From assembly GCA_019637155.1 (NCBI GenBank), contig JAHBWE010000010.1, forward strand, positions 186,001 through 250,000: a DNA stretch of 64,000 bases. The letters are read 5' to 3'. The notes under the pieces were generated by a model. The model did no database searches and had not been told where the DNA came from. It saw only the letters and a list, made by a program, of their open reading frames with translations. The position numbers and the translations under genes were made by a program. The stretch comes from Labilithrix sp. (GTDB taxonomy: Bacteria; Myxococcota_A; Polyangia; Polyangiales; Polyangiaceae). Position 1 is the first letter of the stretch. Each line of letters begins with the position of its first letter. This document shows, one piece after another, positions 1 through 9,467 of the stretch.

Positions 1-1469
1 TCATCGGCGAGACGTACGTCATCGTCCGCGTCGTCGGCGAGGGCGGCATGGGCCGCGTCTACGAGGCGCGGCACCTCCGCTTGAAGGAGCGGCGCTTCGC
101 GGTGAAGTGCCTCCACGCCGACCTCGCCAAGAACGCGGAGATGTCCGCGCGCTTCCTCCGCGAGGCGGAGAGCGCGAGCTCGATCAAGCACCCCAACGTC
201 GTCGACGTGTTCGACGTGCACCACCTCGAAGGCGGCACGCCCTACCTCGTCGGCGAGTTCCTCGAAGGCGAGGAGCTCGCCGACTACGTGAAGCGAAGAG
301 GCCCCCTCGAGCCGCGGATGGCGACGAAGGTGACGCGTCAGGTCGCGAGCGCGCTCGCCGCCGCGCACGAGCGCGGGATCATCCACCGCGACATGAAGCC
401 GGAGAACGTCTTCGTCCTCGCGTCGTCGATCGCGGCGGTGGAGCGCGGCGACGCGCGCTCGCTACAGGTCAAGGTCCTCGACTTCGGCATCAGCAAGGCG
501 GGGAGCAAGGACACGTCGCAGCTCACGCGCACCGGAATGATCATGGGCACGCCGAGCTACATGGCGCCGGAGCAGGCCCGCGGGCGGGCGGTCGATCCAC
601 GCGCCGACGTCTACTCCGTGGGCGCGTGCCTCTACTTCATGGTGACGGGGCAGCGCCCGTTCGACGCCGACGACCCGACGGCCACGATCTCGATGGTGCT
701 GACCGAGGATCCGAAGCGCCCGCGCGAGATCGACGCGCGCATCCCGGAGGGGCTCGAGCTCATCATCCAGCGCGCGATGGCGAAGGACGCGAGCGAGCGC
801 TATGGGACGATGCTCGAGCTCGAGGCCGCGCTCGCCGGCTTCGGCTCGCACGCGCGCGCGAGCCTCCCGCACGTCCCGTCGGTGCGGTCGCTCGTGGCGG
901 CGCCGGCCTCCGAGCCGAACCTGCCCGCCACCGCGTTCGACGTCGCGCGCGCGGTGCTCGGCAGCGACTCGCTCCCGCCGCCCGCGCCCGAGGCGGCGAA
1001 GCTCGCGCGCGCCGCGCGCCCCACCATCGTCGTCGCGAGCGTCGTGGTCGGCGCGTGGCTCGTCGGCGCCACCGTCGCCGCGCTCGCGGGCCTCGTGCGC
1101 GTGCTGCACGACGGCGAGATCACGATCACGGAGGCGGTGCTCCTCGTCGTCGGCTGCCTCTTCGCCGCCGCGACGCCGGCCGCGCTCTACGTGATGCACC
1201 TCCGCAAGGTCATCTGGCCGAACAGCGTGAAGGCGCTCCAGCTCGCGCTCGATCTCAAGCGCGTCGCGGTCGCGATCCTCGCCGCGTACGGCGCGCTCGC
1301 CGTCCTCGGCCGCATCGTCCACACCGTCCTCTTCCGCAGCTCGCGCGGCCTCGCGAGCGGGTTCTGGGACATGTTCCTGTTCGTCGTCCCGTTCGCGATC
1401 GCGGGCGCGATCGGCGGGTTCGCCCCGTTCCTCCGCAACCGGCGCAAGCGCCGCCGCAGCGAAGGCTGA
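1..1469 (+). CDS. Ser/Thr protein kinase with C-terminal membrane segments (5' partial)
   Basis: C-terminal part of a Hanks-type Ser/Thr kinase; the frame is already open at base 3, so the true start lies outside the window. The sequence begins just before the glycine loop (GEGGMGRVY, encoded about 36-62), followed by the ATP-binding Lys in FAVK, the catalytic loop HRDMKPEN (about 390-415), DFG in DFGIS and the activation-segment end MAPEQ. All catalytic motifs are present, so the kinase should be active. A low-complexity linker follows. The last 150 or so residues hold about four hydrophobic stretches and end in a basic tail (RKRRRSEG), suggesting membrane anchoring with the kinase in the cytoplasm. 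The zinc-ribbon gene downstream begins 3 bp after the stop and is probably co-transcribed. The signal sensed is unknown. Confidence 0.93.
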   Translation, partial: IGETYVIVRVVGEGGMGRVYEARHLRLKERRFAVKCLHADLAKNAEMSARFLREAESASSIKHPNVVDVFDVHHLEGGTPYLVGEFLEGEELADYVKRRGPLEPRMATKVTRQVASALAAAHERGIIHRDMKPENVFVLASSIAAVERGDARSLQVKVLDFGISKAGSKDTSQLTRTGMIMGTPSYMAPEQARGRAVDPRADVYSVGACLYFMVTGQRPFDADDPTATISMVLTEDPKRPREIDARIPEGLELIIQRAMAKDASERYGTMLELEAALAGFGSHARASLPHVPSVRSLVAAPASEPNLPATAFDVARAVLGSDSLPPPAPEAAKLARAARPTIVVASVVVGAWLVGATVAALAGLVRVLHDGEITITEAVLLVVGCLFAAATPAALYVMHLRKVIWPNSVKALQLALDLKRVAVAILAAYGALAVLGRIVHTVLFRSSRGLASGFWDMFLFVVPFAIAGAIGGFAPFLRNRRKRRRSEG

Positions 1470-1472
1470 CAC

Positions 1473-2330
1473 GTGCGCTGCGCGGTCTGCACGGGAGAGC
1501 TCCCCGCCGGCTTCCCCGGCGGCGACGTCACCTGCACCTTCTGCGGATCGGTCGCGACGCTCCCGACGCGCTCGGCGCCGCCGGCCGCGAGCGGGCCCTA
1601 CCGCGGCGGCAGCGCCGCGCCCGCGCGCGAGCCCGACGACGTACCGTGCCCGTTCTGCGGGAACCTCGTCCTCGCCCTCGCGCGCGAGTGCCCGCACTGT
1701 CAGGTGCGCCTCGAGAGCGTGCGCTGCGGCCGCTGCTGGACGCTGCAGCAGCCGGGCTCGTTCACGTGCTGGCGCTGCGGCCGCGGCCTCGAGCTCGAGC
1801 CGCTCCTCGACGCGACGAACGCGCCGTGCCCGCGCTGCAACACCCCGCTCGACGCGGCGCAAGGCGGCGCGGTGGACGACGTCCGCGTCCACGAGTGCGC
1901 GCGCTGCGGCGGCGCGTTCGTCCCGCGCGAGGTGCTCGCCGAGATGTTGACGCGCGCCGAGCTCGAGGGCCCGTTCCGCGAGCCCGACAAGCGCGCGGTC
2001 ACGCCGCTCGACGAGGTCCGCTACATCTCGTGCCCGCTCTGCCGCTCGTCGATGAACCGCCTGAACTTCGGCCGCGTCTCGGGCGTCATCGTCGACGTGT
2101 GCAAGCCGCACGGCACGTGGTTCGACGGCGGCGAGCTCACGCGCGTCCTCGCGTTCGCGGCGGCGGGCGGCCTCGCGAAGACGCGCGCGCGCGAGGAGGC
2201 GGAGAAGAAGACGCAGAAGAAGGAGCAGGCGCGCGTGCACGCCGAGCTCGCGCAGCTCCGCGGCTCGAACGACGCGAACGAGCGCCTCGACGAGTGGCGC
2301 TCGCTCTTGCAGGATCTCTTCTTCTGGTGA
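1473..2330 (+). CDS. multi-zinc-ribbon protein (zf-TFIIB-like)
   Basis: Protein of 285 residues with a GTG start 3 bp after the kinase stop. It is built from successive CxxC knuckles: an N-terminal pair (CAVC ... CTFC), a middle set (CPFC ... CPHC, CGRC ... CWRC), and two C-terminal units (CPRC ... CARC, CPLC ... C) whose second halves have the pattern Cys, then GxWFDGGEL, typical of zf-TFIIB (TFIIB zinc-binding) proteins. The C-terminus is charged and probably helical (EEAEKKTQKKEQ) and ends in LFFW. Zinc binding is inferred from the cysteine pattern. The function is unknown. Coupling to the kinase suggests it acts in, or is a substrate of, that signalling unit, but nothing proves it. Confidence 0.85.
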   Translation: MRCAVCTGELPAGFPGGDVTCTFCGSVATLPTRSAPPAASGPYRGGSAAPAREPDDVPCPFCGNLVLALARECPHCQVRLESVRCGRCWTLQQPGSFTCWRCGRGLELEPLLDATNAPCPRCNTPLDAAQGGAVDDVRVHECARCGGAFVPREVLAEMLTRAELEGPFREPDKRAVTPLDEVRYISCPLCRSSMNRLNFGRVSGVIVDVCKPHGTWFDGGELTRVLAFAAAGGLAKTRAREEAEKKTQKKEQARVHAELAQLRGSNDANERLDEWRSLLQDLFFW

Positions 2331-2336
2331 GCGCGC

Positions 2337-4169
2337 TCAGAAGCGCGCCTGCACCGCGACGGCGGCGCCGACGCGGTTCGGGCTCTGGAAGACGCGGAGC
2401 GACGCGCTGCCTTCGGAGGGGTCGCGGACGACGAGCGTGCCGTTGTTGTCGCGGACGAACTGGAGCCAGCCGACGAGCGCGAACATCTCGGACATGTCCC
2501 AGCGCACCGAGACGCGGGCCTGCAGGATCGGCGTGCGCTCCTTGTTGTAGGGGAGGATCGACTGGTCGCCCTGCTGGCGGACGATGATCACGCGCTGGGC
2601 GGGGACGCCGCCGTCGGTGAACTCGCTGCGGAACGTCGACGGGAGCTGGACGCCGCCGCCGATGCCGGGCGTGAGGTGCGCGGACGGGATGTGGTAGTCG
2701 GTCGCGATCGCGCCGAAGAGCTCCGGATCCGTCTTCGAGCTCGCCGGGAGCGTGTTGAACGGGATGAAGCCCGGGACGTTGCGGACGACGAAGTTCAGGT
2801 TGCGGTAGATGCCGGTCGCGCTGAAGCGGAGGTAGCCCGCGCGCACGGTGCCCTGGATCGCGCCGCCCATCGCGGTCTGATCGCGCGTGACGCCGGCGGT
2901 GTCGAAGTCCTTGAGCTGCTGGCGGAGCACGTCGAGCTCGCCGCTTACGTTCCACGCGAACTGGTTCGCGTCGTACTTCTCCGGCTTGAAGAGGATGAGC
3001 GGCTTCGCGGGATCGTTGCGGTAGAGGAGGAAGTCGATCGACTGCGGCACCGGCATGTTCTGGTGCACGAGCACGCGACCCGAGCCGCCGTAGGTGTAGA
3101 CCGACTTGCCGCGGACGTCCTCGAGGTCGAACTTGCCTTGCTGGAAGAAGCCCGCGCCGACGTCGAAGCGCAACGTCTCGAGCGGGTCGACGCCGGCGCC
3201 GGCCATGAAGCCGTAGTTCGTCTCGCCGACGCGCACCGCCTCGACCTCGCTCCCGCCGCCGGGGTTCAGGACCTGCTGCGGCTGGATGATGGTCGCGGTC
3301 TTGAAGCCGCCGTAGACGTAGAACTTCTCGTGGTCGTACTGGATCTTCGCGCCGGGCGCCGAGCCCTGGAGGCGCGGGAAGATCGACTGGTTGATGTACG
3401 CCGCGGTGCCGCCCCACGACAGGTCGTAGAGGTAGCCGAGGCGCATGCGGTCCGTGTCGAGCGGGAAGAACGTGAGGCCGAGGCCGGTCTTCCCCTCGTT
3501 GCCGCCGGTCGCGTAGAAGAGGCGGAGGTACGAGCCCGAGTCGTAGATCGCGGCGTTCAGGTTGCCGGTGTTCGCGGCGAGCTGCGCGAGGTCGAAGCGC
3601 ATGACGAGCGCCGCCTCGGTCGTGAGCCCCTCGATGAAGCCGGGGAGCTTCTTGTACATGACGAGGTGGGTGAGGTTCTCGCGGCCCGCGAAGCGCGAGT
3701 TCAGGTTGTCGAAGAAGAGACGGTACTGCGGGCGCTCGCCGACGCTGAACGTGGGGGAGAGCGGCACGAGCTCGCCGGTCTTGTGGAGGAAGTCGTCGTC
3801 GCCGAACGTCCAGGTGAGGCGCGTATCCATGAAGCCGCGCCCCTCGGCCGCGCCGGGAGGAGGCGTGCCCGCCGCGCGCGCGCCGGCGGTGCCGGACACG
3901 TCCACCGTCGACGTCGACTGCGAGCCGACCGCGCCCTCCTTCGGATCGAGCCCGCCCTGCGACGTGGCCCCCTGCGTCGCCCCCGCCGCGCTCGTGTCCG
4001 CCGCGGCCGGAGCCGTCCCCGGCGCGGGCGTCGACGGCGAGACCGTGGTCTTGTCGTCTTTCTCCTTTTCCTTGTCCTTCTCTCGCTCCCTCCTCTGCGC
4101 CGAAGCAGACGAAGAGAGGAGCAGCGCGGCGGCGAGGATGCCGAAGACGATCGGCGAGCGAGAGATCAT
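2337..4169 (-). CDS. predicted outer-membrane beta-barrel protein
   Basis: Protein of 610 residues starting with a clear signal peptide (hydrophobic run ending SSASA before a charged REREKDKEKEKDDK stretch). A Thr/Ala/Pro/Gly-rich linker of about 80 residues follows, then a long domain of alternating aromatic and polar strands (for example YLRLFYAT, LGYLYDLSW, KFYVYGGF). The last residue is Phe (VQARF), the usual C-terminal signature of BAM-inserted barrels. I recognise no specific family. The start chosen (cat at 4167-4169) gives a proper signal peptide and overlaps the upstream lipoprotein stop as ATGA (4166-4169), so the two are translationally coupled. It is the last gene of a three-gene envelope operon; a role as porin or structural partner is inference. 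Confidence 0.8.
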   Translation of the reverse strand: MISRSPIVFGILAAALLLSSSASAQRREREKDKEKEKDDKTTVSPSTPAPGTAPAAADTSAAGATQGATSQGGLDPKEGAVGSQSTSTVDVSGTAGARAAGTPPPGAAEGRGFMDTRLTWTFGDDDFLHKTGELVPLSPTFSVGERPQYRLFFDNLNSRFAGRENLTHLVMYKKLPGFIEGLTTEAALVMRFDLAQLAANTGNLNAAIYDSGSYLRLFYATGGNEGKTGLGLTFFPLDTDRMRLGYLYDLSWGGTAAYINQSIFPRLQGSAPGAKIQYDHEKFYVYGGFKTATIIQPQQVLNPGGGSEVEAVRVGETNYGFMAGAGVDPLETLRFDVGAGFFQQGKFDLEDVRGKSVYTYGGSGRVLVHQNMPVPQSIDFLLYRNDPAKPLILFKPEKYDANQFAWNVSGELDVLRQQLKDFDTAGVTRDQTAMGGAIQGTVRAGYLRFSATGIYRNLNFVVRNVPGFIPFNTLPASSKTDPELFGAIATDYHIPSAHLTPGIGGGVQLPSTFRSEFTDGGVPAQRVIIVRQQGDQSILPYNKERTPILQARVSVRWDMSEMFALVGWLQFVRDNNGTLVVRDPSEGSASLRVFQSPNRVGAAVAVQARF

Positions 4170-5758
4170 TGCGGGTTTTCGTCGAGGTCGGTACGCGGAG
4201 CCACGCACGCCTTGTCCATGGGAAGTGGAGAAGCATTGACGTCGGTGACGATGTCGTCGGGACACCGGGCCTCGATCGTGTACTGCGAGCCACCGGAGAA
4301 GAACGTCATCGTGCCGGTGAACGACTTGATCGTCTGCCCCTTGCGCTCGAGCGGCTTGAACTCGGTCGACACGGTCGCGTCGGCCTGGATCGCGCCGGCT
4401 TGGCCAGTCGCGGTGTTGCGGAGGTAGAAGCGGAAGGTGCTGCGAGACGCGAAATTCGAGTATTCCGTGCAATCCGGATCGACCGCGCACTGGGTCGAGC
4501 AGATGCCTTCCTCGTTTCCGGCCGTGAAGTCGATGAGGCCGTTGTTGTCGAAGTCGCAGTTCGAAGCGTCGGGCGTGAACGCATAGAGCTTCGTCTGCTC
4601 GCTCTTCTCCGGCTTCCCGGCGCCGAACTTCGAGGTGATCTTGACCTCGACGTTCCGGGCGGGATCCGTGATCACGCGCACCAGCCCGCCGACGTTCGGG
4701 GGCAGGTCCGCGCCGACGTCGACCCTACCGTCGTTGTTGGTGTCGGCGAGGACGCCGCCGGGATCCAGGACGAACGGCTCGGGGACGAGGCAGGTCCGGA
4801 GCTCGGGGTTCCAGGCCTCGAGCGTCCACGTCGGGTAGCCGATCTGCGTCTGGCCGAAGAACTCCGCCGCGGTGCCGTTGAACGTCTTCAGGCGATCGCA
4901 CACGCGCATGCGCGGCGGCGCGTTGAAGTTGAACGCGAAGATGCTGTTGTAGCCGCCGCGCCCGTCCTTCGTGTCGGTGACGAAGAAGCCGTCGGACGCG
5001 ATGCGCGTGACGACGAGGTCGAAGTCGAAGCGCTGCGAGCCGTCCTCGCGCTCGTGGAGGCCGGTGTCGATGAGGAGCTGCTCGCGCGGGTAGGGGGACT
5101 TGCCGGTGCCGCGACAGACGCCTTCGGCGTCGCAGAGGAGGCCGCGGAGGTCCGCGATGCGAGGGAGCGCGTAGTAGATCGGCTGCGTCGCGCCGGTGGA
5201 GTACGAGCCGGGCTCCTCGGTGTTGTCGTTCGCGAAGGCGCAGCCCTCGTCGGCGGGGAAGTCGACGCGGCCGTCGCCGTCGTTGTCGATCCCGTCCGCG
5301 CACGCCGGCGGCGGCTTGCTGACCGGATCGGCCGGCGCGTACCCCTGGTCCTCGGCGAGGATGAACGTGGCGCCGAACGCGTTCGTGACGCGGATCTCGA
5401 CCTCGGGCGACTCGCCGTTCGTGAGCTTCAGGTTGCGGCCCTCGGCGTCGGGCGAGTCGATCGGATCGATCGCGCCGGGCTTCGACGACATGCGGACGTA
5501 GCCGTTGTAGCTCGTGTCGACGTTGCCGCGCGCGTCGAGCGCGCGGACCTTCACCTTGAAGCCCTCCGGCACGTTGACCTTGAGCGGCCGCGGCCGGAGG
5601 CGCGTCCCGGCGACCTCGTCCGCGTCGATCAGCTCCACCGTGAGCTGCGGGCCGCCGCGCGGGGTCGGAAAGCCGGCGTCGCCGCAGGCCCCCGCCCCCG
5701 CGAGCGCGAGGAAGGCGGCGGCGACGACGCCGGACCGGATCTTCCCGCGACCGCTCAT
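4166..5758 (-). CDS. secreted lipoprotein with Ca-loop and Cys motifs
   Basis: Protein of 530 residues with an N-terminal hydrophobic segment ending AGAGACG, a plausible lipobox with Cys near residue 26. An Ig-like region at about 40-150 (DTSYNGYVRMSS) is followed by DGIDNDGDGRVDFPADEGC, a Ca-loop/Cys motif common in myxobacterial surface proteins. Further Asp-rich loops (DTNNDGRVDVGAD, DFDNNGLIDF) and several Cys pairs occur in the second half. It is likely an extracytoplasmic protein tethered to a membrane; Ca binding is inferred from the loops. It is the middle gene of an operon, coupled by ATGA on both sides (5755-5758 with the metallophosphatase, 4166-4169 with the barrel protein). The family is not recognised. 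Confidence 0.8.
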   Translation of the reverse strand: MSGRGKIRSGVVAAAFLALAGAGACGDAGFPTPRGGPQLTVELIDADEVAGTRLRPRPLKVNVPEGFKVKVRALDARGNVDTSYNGYVRMSSKPGAIDPIDSPDAEGRNLKLTNGESPEVEIRVTNAFGATFILAEDQGYAPADPVSKPPPACADGIDNDGDGRVDFPADEGCAFANDNTEEPGSYSTGATQPIYYALPRIADLRGLLCDAEGVCRGTGKSPYPREQLLIDTGLHEREDGSQRFDFDLVVTRIASDGFFVTDTKDGRGGYNSIFAFNFNAPPRMRVCDRLKTFNGTAAEFFGQTQIGYPTWTLEAWNPELRTCLVPEPFVLDPGGVLADTNNDGRVDVGADLPPNVGGLVRVITDPARNVEVKITSKFGAGKPEKSEQTKLYAFTPDASNCDFDNNGLIDFTAGNEEGICSTQCAVDPDCTEYSNFASRSTFRFYLRNTATGQAGAIQADATVSTEFKPLERKGQTIKSFTGTMTFFSGGSQYTIEARCPDDIVTDVNASPLPMDKACVAPRTDLDENPQ

Positions 5759-8262
5759 CGCCCGATCATCTCCACGCGGCCGTCGCTGAGCGACCCGAGC
5801 GAGGCGTCGATGCACGAGAGGATCTTGCACTCCTCGCCGCCGAGCGCGCACGCGTTGAGCGGCGTCTTGCAGGCCTCGACGCGCTCGGCGGGGAGGCCGC
5901 GGCAGCGCTGGAGGTGGAAGTCCGCGGCGGACTGGCGGCAGTCGCGCTTCACGCAACGGCCGTTGCCGGAGTCGCAGGTCCCTTCCGTCACGCACAGCCC
6001 CGCGTCGTCCTGCTTCGAGTGGCCGGTGCAGGCGCAGACGAAGGTGGGGTCCTCGCAATCGGCGTCGGCCGAGCACGACTTGAGCCCGTCGGCGGTGCCG
6101 TTGGCGGCGTCATAACCGCACGGCCTCCCGGCGCGGAGGTAGTCGATGAGCGCGTCGCGCTGCTGGATCTTCGTGTCGAACTGGGTCGTGTTGCGCTGGA
6201 GGACGCGGAAGCCCGAGCCGCCCTGCGCGAGGTAGATGCTCGTCGCGAGCTCGTAGAGGTTCGTCGGCTTGATGTTCGCGAGGCAGAGGCCGTTCACCTT
6301 GCCTTCGCCGCGCGCGCACGAGCCGGGGAGCGGCTTCGACGGATCGTCGGAGCACTGCGCGTCGCTCTGGCAGATCGTGTTCGTCGTGCCGATGTAGACC
6401 TGCTCCGCGCACGCCGGGATCTCGCACTGCCCCGCCTCGGTGTCGCACGTCGAGCCCTTGAGGCGGATCGGGCAGGGGTCCTCCTCGCCCTTCTGGCAGC
6501 GGACGACGCACCGGCCCTTCGCGACGTCGCAGGCGTCGCGGCCCGCCGCGACGCACGGTCCGTCGTCGGTGCAGGGGATCTCGAGGCGCTGGCAGCCGGT
6601 GCAGTTGAGGCGAACGCGCGCGCCCGCGATCTGGACCTGCGAGGTGCAGCCGCGCTGCGCCGAGCGTCGCGCCGAGAAGTCGAAGAGCTCCTGCACCTCG
6701 GTGCCGGAGAGCTGCATCTTCGCGATCGAGTTGTCGAACGGGAAGATGTTGTACATCTGCTCGAGGCTCGTCACGCCCGGGTTCATGTCGGCGCGGATGC
6801 CGGTCGTGTTCGTCATCGAGAAGTCGGTCTGGATGCCGAGGCGGAGCCAGATCGACGTGCCGACGACGTTGCCGAGCGGGGAGTCGCCGCCGTTGGTCGA
6901 GGAGCGGCGCGAGCCGGAGGGGCTGTAGCCGACGAGGATGTCGAGGTCGGCCGCGACGTCGAGGACGCGCTGGTACGGCACCAGCATGTCGTGGATGACG
7001 GGGTCCTCCGGGATCGTCGCGTCGATCGGGAAGACCTGGAACTTGAGCTGCTGGATCTCGAACCCGTTGATCGGGTCGTAGTCCGGCTTCCCGTCGCCGT
7101 CGGCGTCGTATTCCCCCGTCGGCGAGCCGCGCACCGGATCGTTCGTGAGGACGACGTCCATGCGGCCGACGTACTTTGCGAACGCGCCCGAGGCCGCGAG
7201 GACGACGCGGCGCGGCTTGCACGGCCGCTTGAAGGCCCAAGGATGGTTGACCGGATCGAGGTCGCCGGCGGGCCCCGCGAGCGCGGGGTCGGCGTCGTCG
7301 GGCGGCGTGAACGCAGGGTCGATCTTCTGGTTCGGATCGATCGTCCAGACGAAGCCGGGGTTGTTCTCGTCGGAGGAGCAGTCCCGGATCTCCTGCGGCG
7401 GGTTGACGACCGTGTGGTTGTGCCCGCTCATGATGAAGTCGAGGCCGGTCGTGTTGCGGATCGCCTTCTGGTCGACGTCGTGACCCATGTGCGAGACGCC
7501 GCCGATGAGGTCGACGTACGGCCGGAGGAGGTCCAGGTAGAACTGGACCATCTCCACCGTGTTGAGCGGGGTGACGCCGATGCGGTTCGGCTGATCGAAC
7601 AGCGACGAGAGCGTCGACAGGTTCGCCATCCCGATGACCGCGATCTTCAGCCCGCCCTGGTTGATGATCGAGAACGGGGTCGCGACGGTGCCGACGCGCG
7701 CGTTCGTCGAGGCCGCGCCCTCGTTCGAGGTGTTGTCGAACTTGTAGTTCGCGCTGACGAGGTTGAAGTTCGCCCAGCGGCTGAACTGGCGCGCGACGTT
7801 CTGCGCGCCGGCGTCGAACTCGTGGTTGCCGATCACCATCGCGTCGACGCCGAAGGCGCTCATGACGCGGACCTCCGGCTCGCCGTAGAAGTAGTTGAAG
7901 ATCGGGGCGCCCTGGAAGATGTCGCCCGAGTCGACGTGGATGACGCGGTTCGACCGCGCGCGCTCCCGCTGCAGGACGTAGGACATCCGCGCGACGCCGC
8001 CGATGTTCGCGACGGTGTTGATCTCCCCGAGGCCGAGCTGCGCGTCGACCTGCGTGATGAGCTGGTCGTACGGGAAGAGGCGCGAGTGGATGTCCGACGT
8101 GTGGAGGATCGTCAGGCTGACGTCGCACGGCTTCGTCGGATCGGGGCAGGGGTGGCTCGCCCCCTCTCCCGACACGGACGAGCAGGCCTGTTGCGTCCCG
8201 GCGAGGGTGCCGGTCGCAAGGATCGTGAGAGCAGCTGCGGTGATGCGCGCGAGCAGACCCAT
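5755..8262 (-). CDS. secreted 5'-nucleotidase/UDP-sugar hydrolase-like metallophosphatase
   Basis: Protein of 835 residues that probably hydrolyses nucleotides or related phosphoesters outside the cytoplasm. The metallophosphatase signature is complete and in order: HTSDIHSRLFPY (metal Asp and His), DSGDIFQGAP, GNHEFDAG (catalytic Asn-His), SHMGHD and SGHNH. The 5'-nucleotidase C-terminal domain follows (FPFDNSIAKMQLSG). Two Cys-rich inserts (around 6420-6650 and 5940-6110) are not part of the usual UshA family and resemble small disulfide modules of myxobacterial secreted proteins. The N-terminus is a signal peptide with a Cys at TQQACSS, possibly lipidated. The start at 8262 was chosen because it begins the signal peptide. 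First gene of the envelope operon; its stop overlaps the next start as ATGA. Confidence 0.9.
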   Translation of the reverse strand: MGLLARITAAALTILATGTLAGTQQACSSVSGEGASHPCPDPTKPCDVSLTILHTSDIHSRLFPYDQLITQVDAQLGLGEINTVANIGGVARMSYVLQRERARSNRVIHVDSGDIFQGAPIFNYFYGEPEVRVMSAFGVDAMVIGNHEFDAGAQNVARQFSRWANFNLVSANYKFDNTSNEGAASTNARVGTVATPFSIINQGGLKIAVIGMANLSTLSSLFDQPNRIGVTPLNTVEMVQFYLDLLRPYVDLIGGVSHMGHDVDQKAIRNTTGLDFIMSGHNHTVVNPPQEIRDCSSDENNPGFVWTIDPNQKIDPAFTPPDDADPALAGPAGDLDPVNHPWAFKRPCKPRRVVLAASGAFAKYVGRMDVVLTNDPVRGSPTGEYDADGDGKPDYDPINGFEIQQLKFQVFPIDATIPEDPVIHDMLVPYQRVLDVAADLDILVGYSPSGSRRSSTNGGDSPLGNVVGTSIWLRLGIQTDFSMTNTTGIRADMNPGVTSLEQMYNIFPFDNSIAKMQLSGTEVQELFDFSARRSAQRGCTSQVQIAGARVRLNCTGCQRLEIPCTDDGPCVAAGRDACDVAKGRCVVRCQKGEEDPCPIRLKGSTCDTEAGQCEIPACAEQVYIGTTNTICQSDAQCSDDPSKPLPGSCARGEGKVNGLCLANIKPTNLYELATSIYLAQGGSGFRVLQRNTTQFDTKIQQRDALIDYLRAGRPCGYDAANGTADGLKSCSADADCEDPTFVCACTGHSKQDDAGLCVTEGTCDSGNGRCVKRDCRQSAADFHLQRCRGLPAERVEACKTPLNACALGGEECKILSCIDASLGSLSDGRVEMIGR

Positions 8263-8479
8263 GTGAAGCGGCGGGACACTACCATGAATCCGCCGCCGCA
8301 GGCGTCTCGCGTCCGTCTGCGGCCCAGGGATGTCGCACCACCTCCACCGGCGAGACACGCGCGCGTCGCGCGAATCGCGAGCCGGAAGGCGCCGCTCCTG
8401 CGGATGACGCTGGACGTGCGGAGCGGAAAGTACGAAAAAACCGAGCGCGGGCTCTCGCGGCCTCGTCCGAAATAGAACG

Positions 8480-9454
8480 ATGAAGATCTTCGTGACCGGT
8501 GGATCGGGGTTCGTCGGCGGGCACCTCATCGAGGCGCTCGCGAAGAAGCACGTCGTGCGGGCGCTCGCGCGGAGCGAGGAGTCGGCGAAGAAGGTCGTGG
8601 GCTACGGCGCGTTCGCGGCGCGGGCCGATCTCGACTCGCTCGGCGCGGCCGACCTCGAGGGCTGCGAGGCGGTGGTGCACTGCGCCGCGCGCGCGGAGGA
8701 GTGGGGGACGCGCGCCGAGTTCTGGAGCGCGAACGTGGACGGGACGAGGCGCGTCCTCGCCGCGGCGAAGAACGCGCGCGTCCGTCGCTTCGTCCACATC
8801 GGGACCGAGGCGGCGTTCTTCGACGGCCGCGACCTCGTCGACGTCGACGAGACGGTGCCGTACCCGAAGAAGCACAAGTACCTCTACTCCGAGACGAAGG
8901 CGGAGGCCGAGCGCCTCGTCCTCGCCGCGAACGATCCGAAGGGCGCGCATCCGTTCGAGACGATCTCGCTCCGCCCCCGCTTCGTGTGGGGGCCGCGCGA
9001 CACGTCGGTCCTCCCCGCCGTCCTCGCGATGGCGAAGGAGGGCCGCTTCGTGTGGCTCGACAAGGGCAAGGCCCGGACCTCGACGACGCACGTCGCGAAC
9101 CTGGTCCACGCGATCGAGCTCGCGCTGACGAAGGGCACGCCGGGCGAGGCGTACTTCATCGCCGACGACGGCACGCGCTCGATGCGCGACTTCCTCACCG
9201 CGCTCGCGCGCACGCAGGGCGTCGACCTCCCCGCCAAGAGCATGCCCGGCGCGCTCGCGCGCCCCGTCGCGCGCGTGGTCGAGAAGGCCTGGCGCGTCCG
9301 CCGCGCGACGACGAAGCCGCCGCTCACGCGCTTCGCGATCGACATGCTCTCCGCCACCGTCACGGTCGACACGCGCAAGGCGAAGCGCGATCTCGGCTAC
9401 GAGCCCGTCATCGGCGTCGACGAAGGTCTCGCCCAGCTCGCTTCGGGGCGGTGA
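8480..9454 (+). CDS. NAD(P)-dependent epimerase/dehydratase (extended SDR)
   Basis: Protein of 324 residues of the extended short-chain dehydrogenase family. The Rossmann motif is at the very N-terminus (TGGSGFVGGHL, GxxGxxG) and the catalytic Tyr and Lys are in YSETK (about residues 135-139). Later segments (RPRFVWGPRD, a substrate-pocket motif; THVANLVHAIELAL) match 3-beta-hydroxysteroid dehydrogenase or sugar-epimerase relatives. Substrate cannot be told from sequence. It is monocistronic and divergent from the metallophosphatase operon; the 217-bp gap (8263-8479) should hold both promoters. No clear ribosome-binding site is visible before the ATG. Confidence 0.9.
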   Translation: MKIFVTGGSGFVGGHLIEALAKKHVVRALARSEESAKKVVGYGAFAARADLDSLGAADLEGCEAVVHCAARAEEWGTRAEFWSANVDGTRRVLAAAKNARVRRFVHIGTEAAFFDGRDLVDVDETVPYPKKHKYLYSETKAEAERLVLAANDPKGAHPFETISLRPRFVWGPRDTSVLPAVLAMAKEGRFVWLDKGKARTSTTHVANLVHAIELALTKGTPGEAYFIADDGTRSMRDFLTALARTQGVDLPAKSMPGALARPVARVVEKAWRVRRATTKPPLTRFAIDMLSATVTVDTRKAKRDLGYEPVIGVDEGLAQLASGR

Positions 9455-9467
9455 GCGCGTCAGCGCG

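Noticed and set aside
107..2587. Long Arg/Pro/Ala-rich open frames antisense or frame-shifted to real genes (also 31167-35264 minus and 37586-41221 minus)
   Set aside because: At this GC content, stop codons are rare in unused frames. The translations are low-complexity and the real genes on the same DNA have clear domains.
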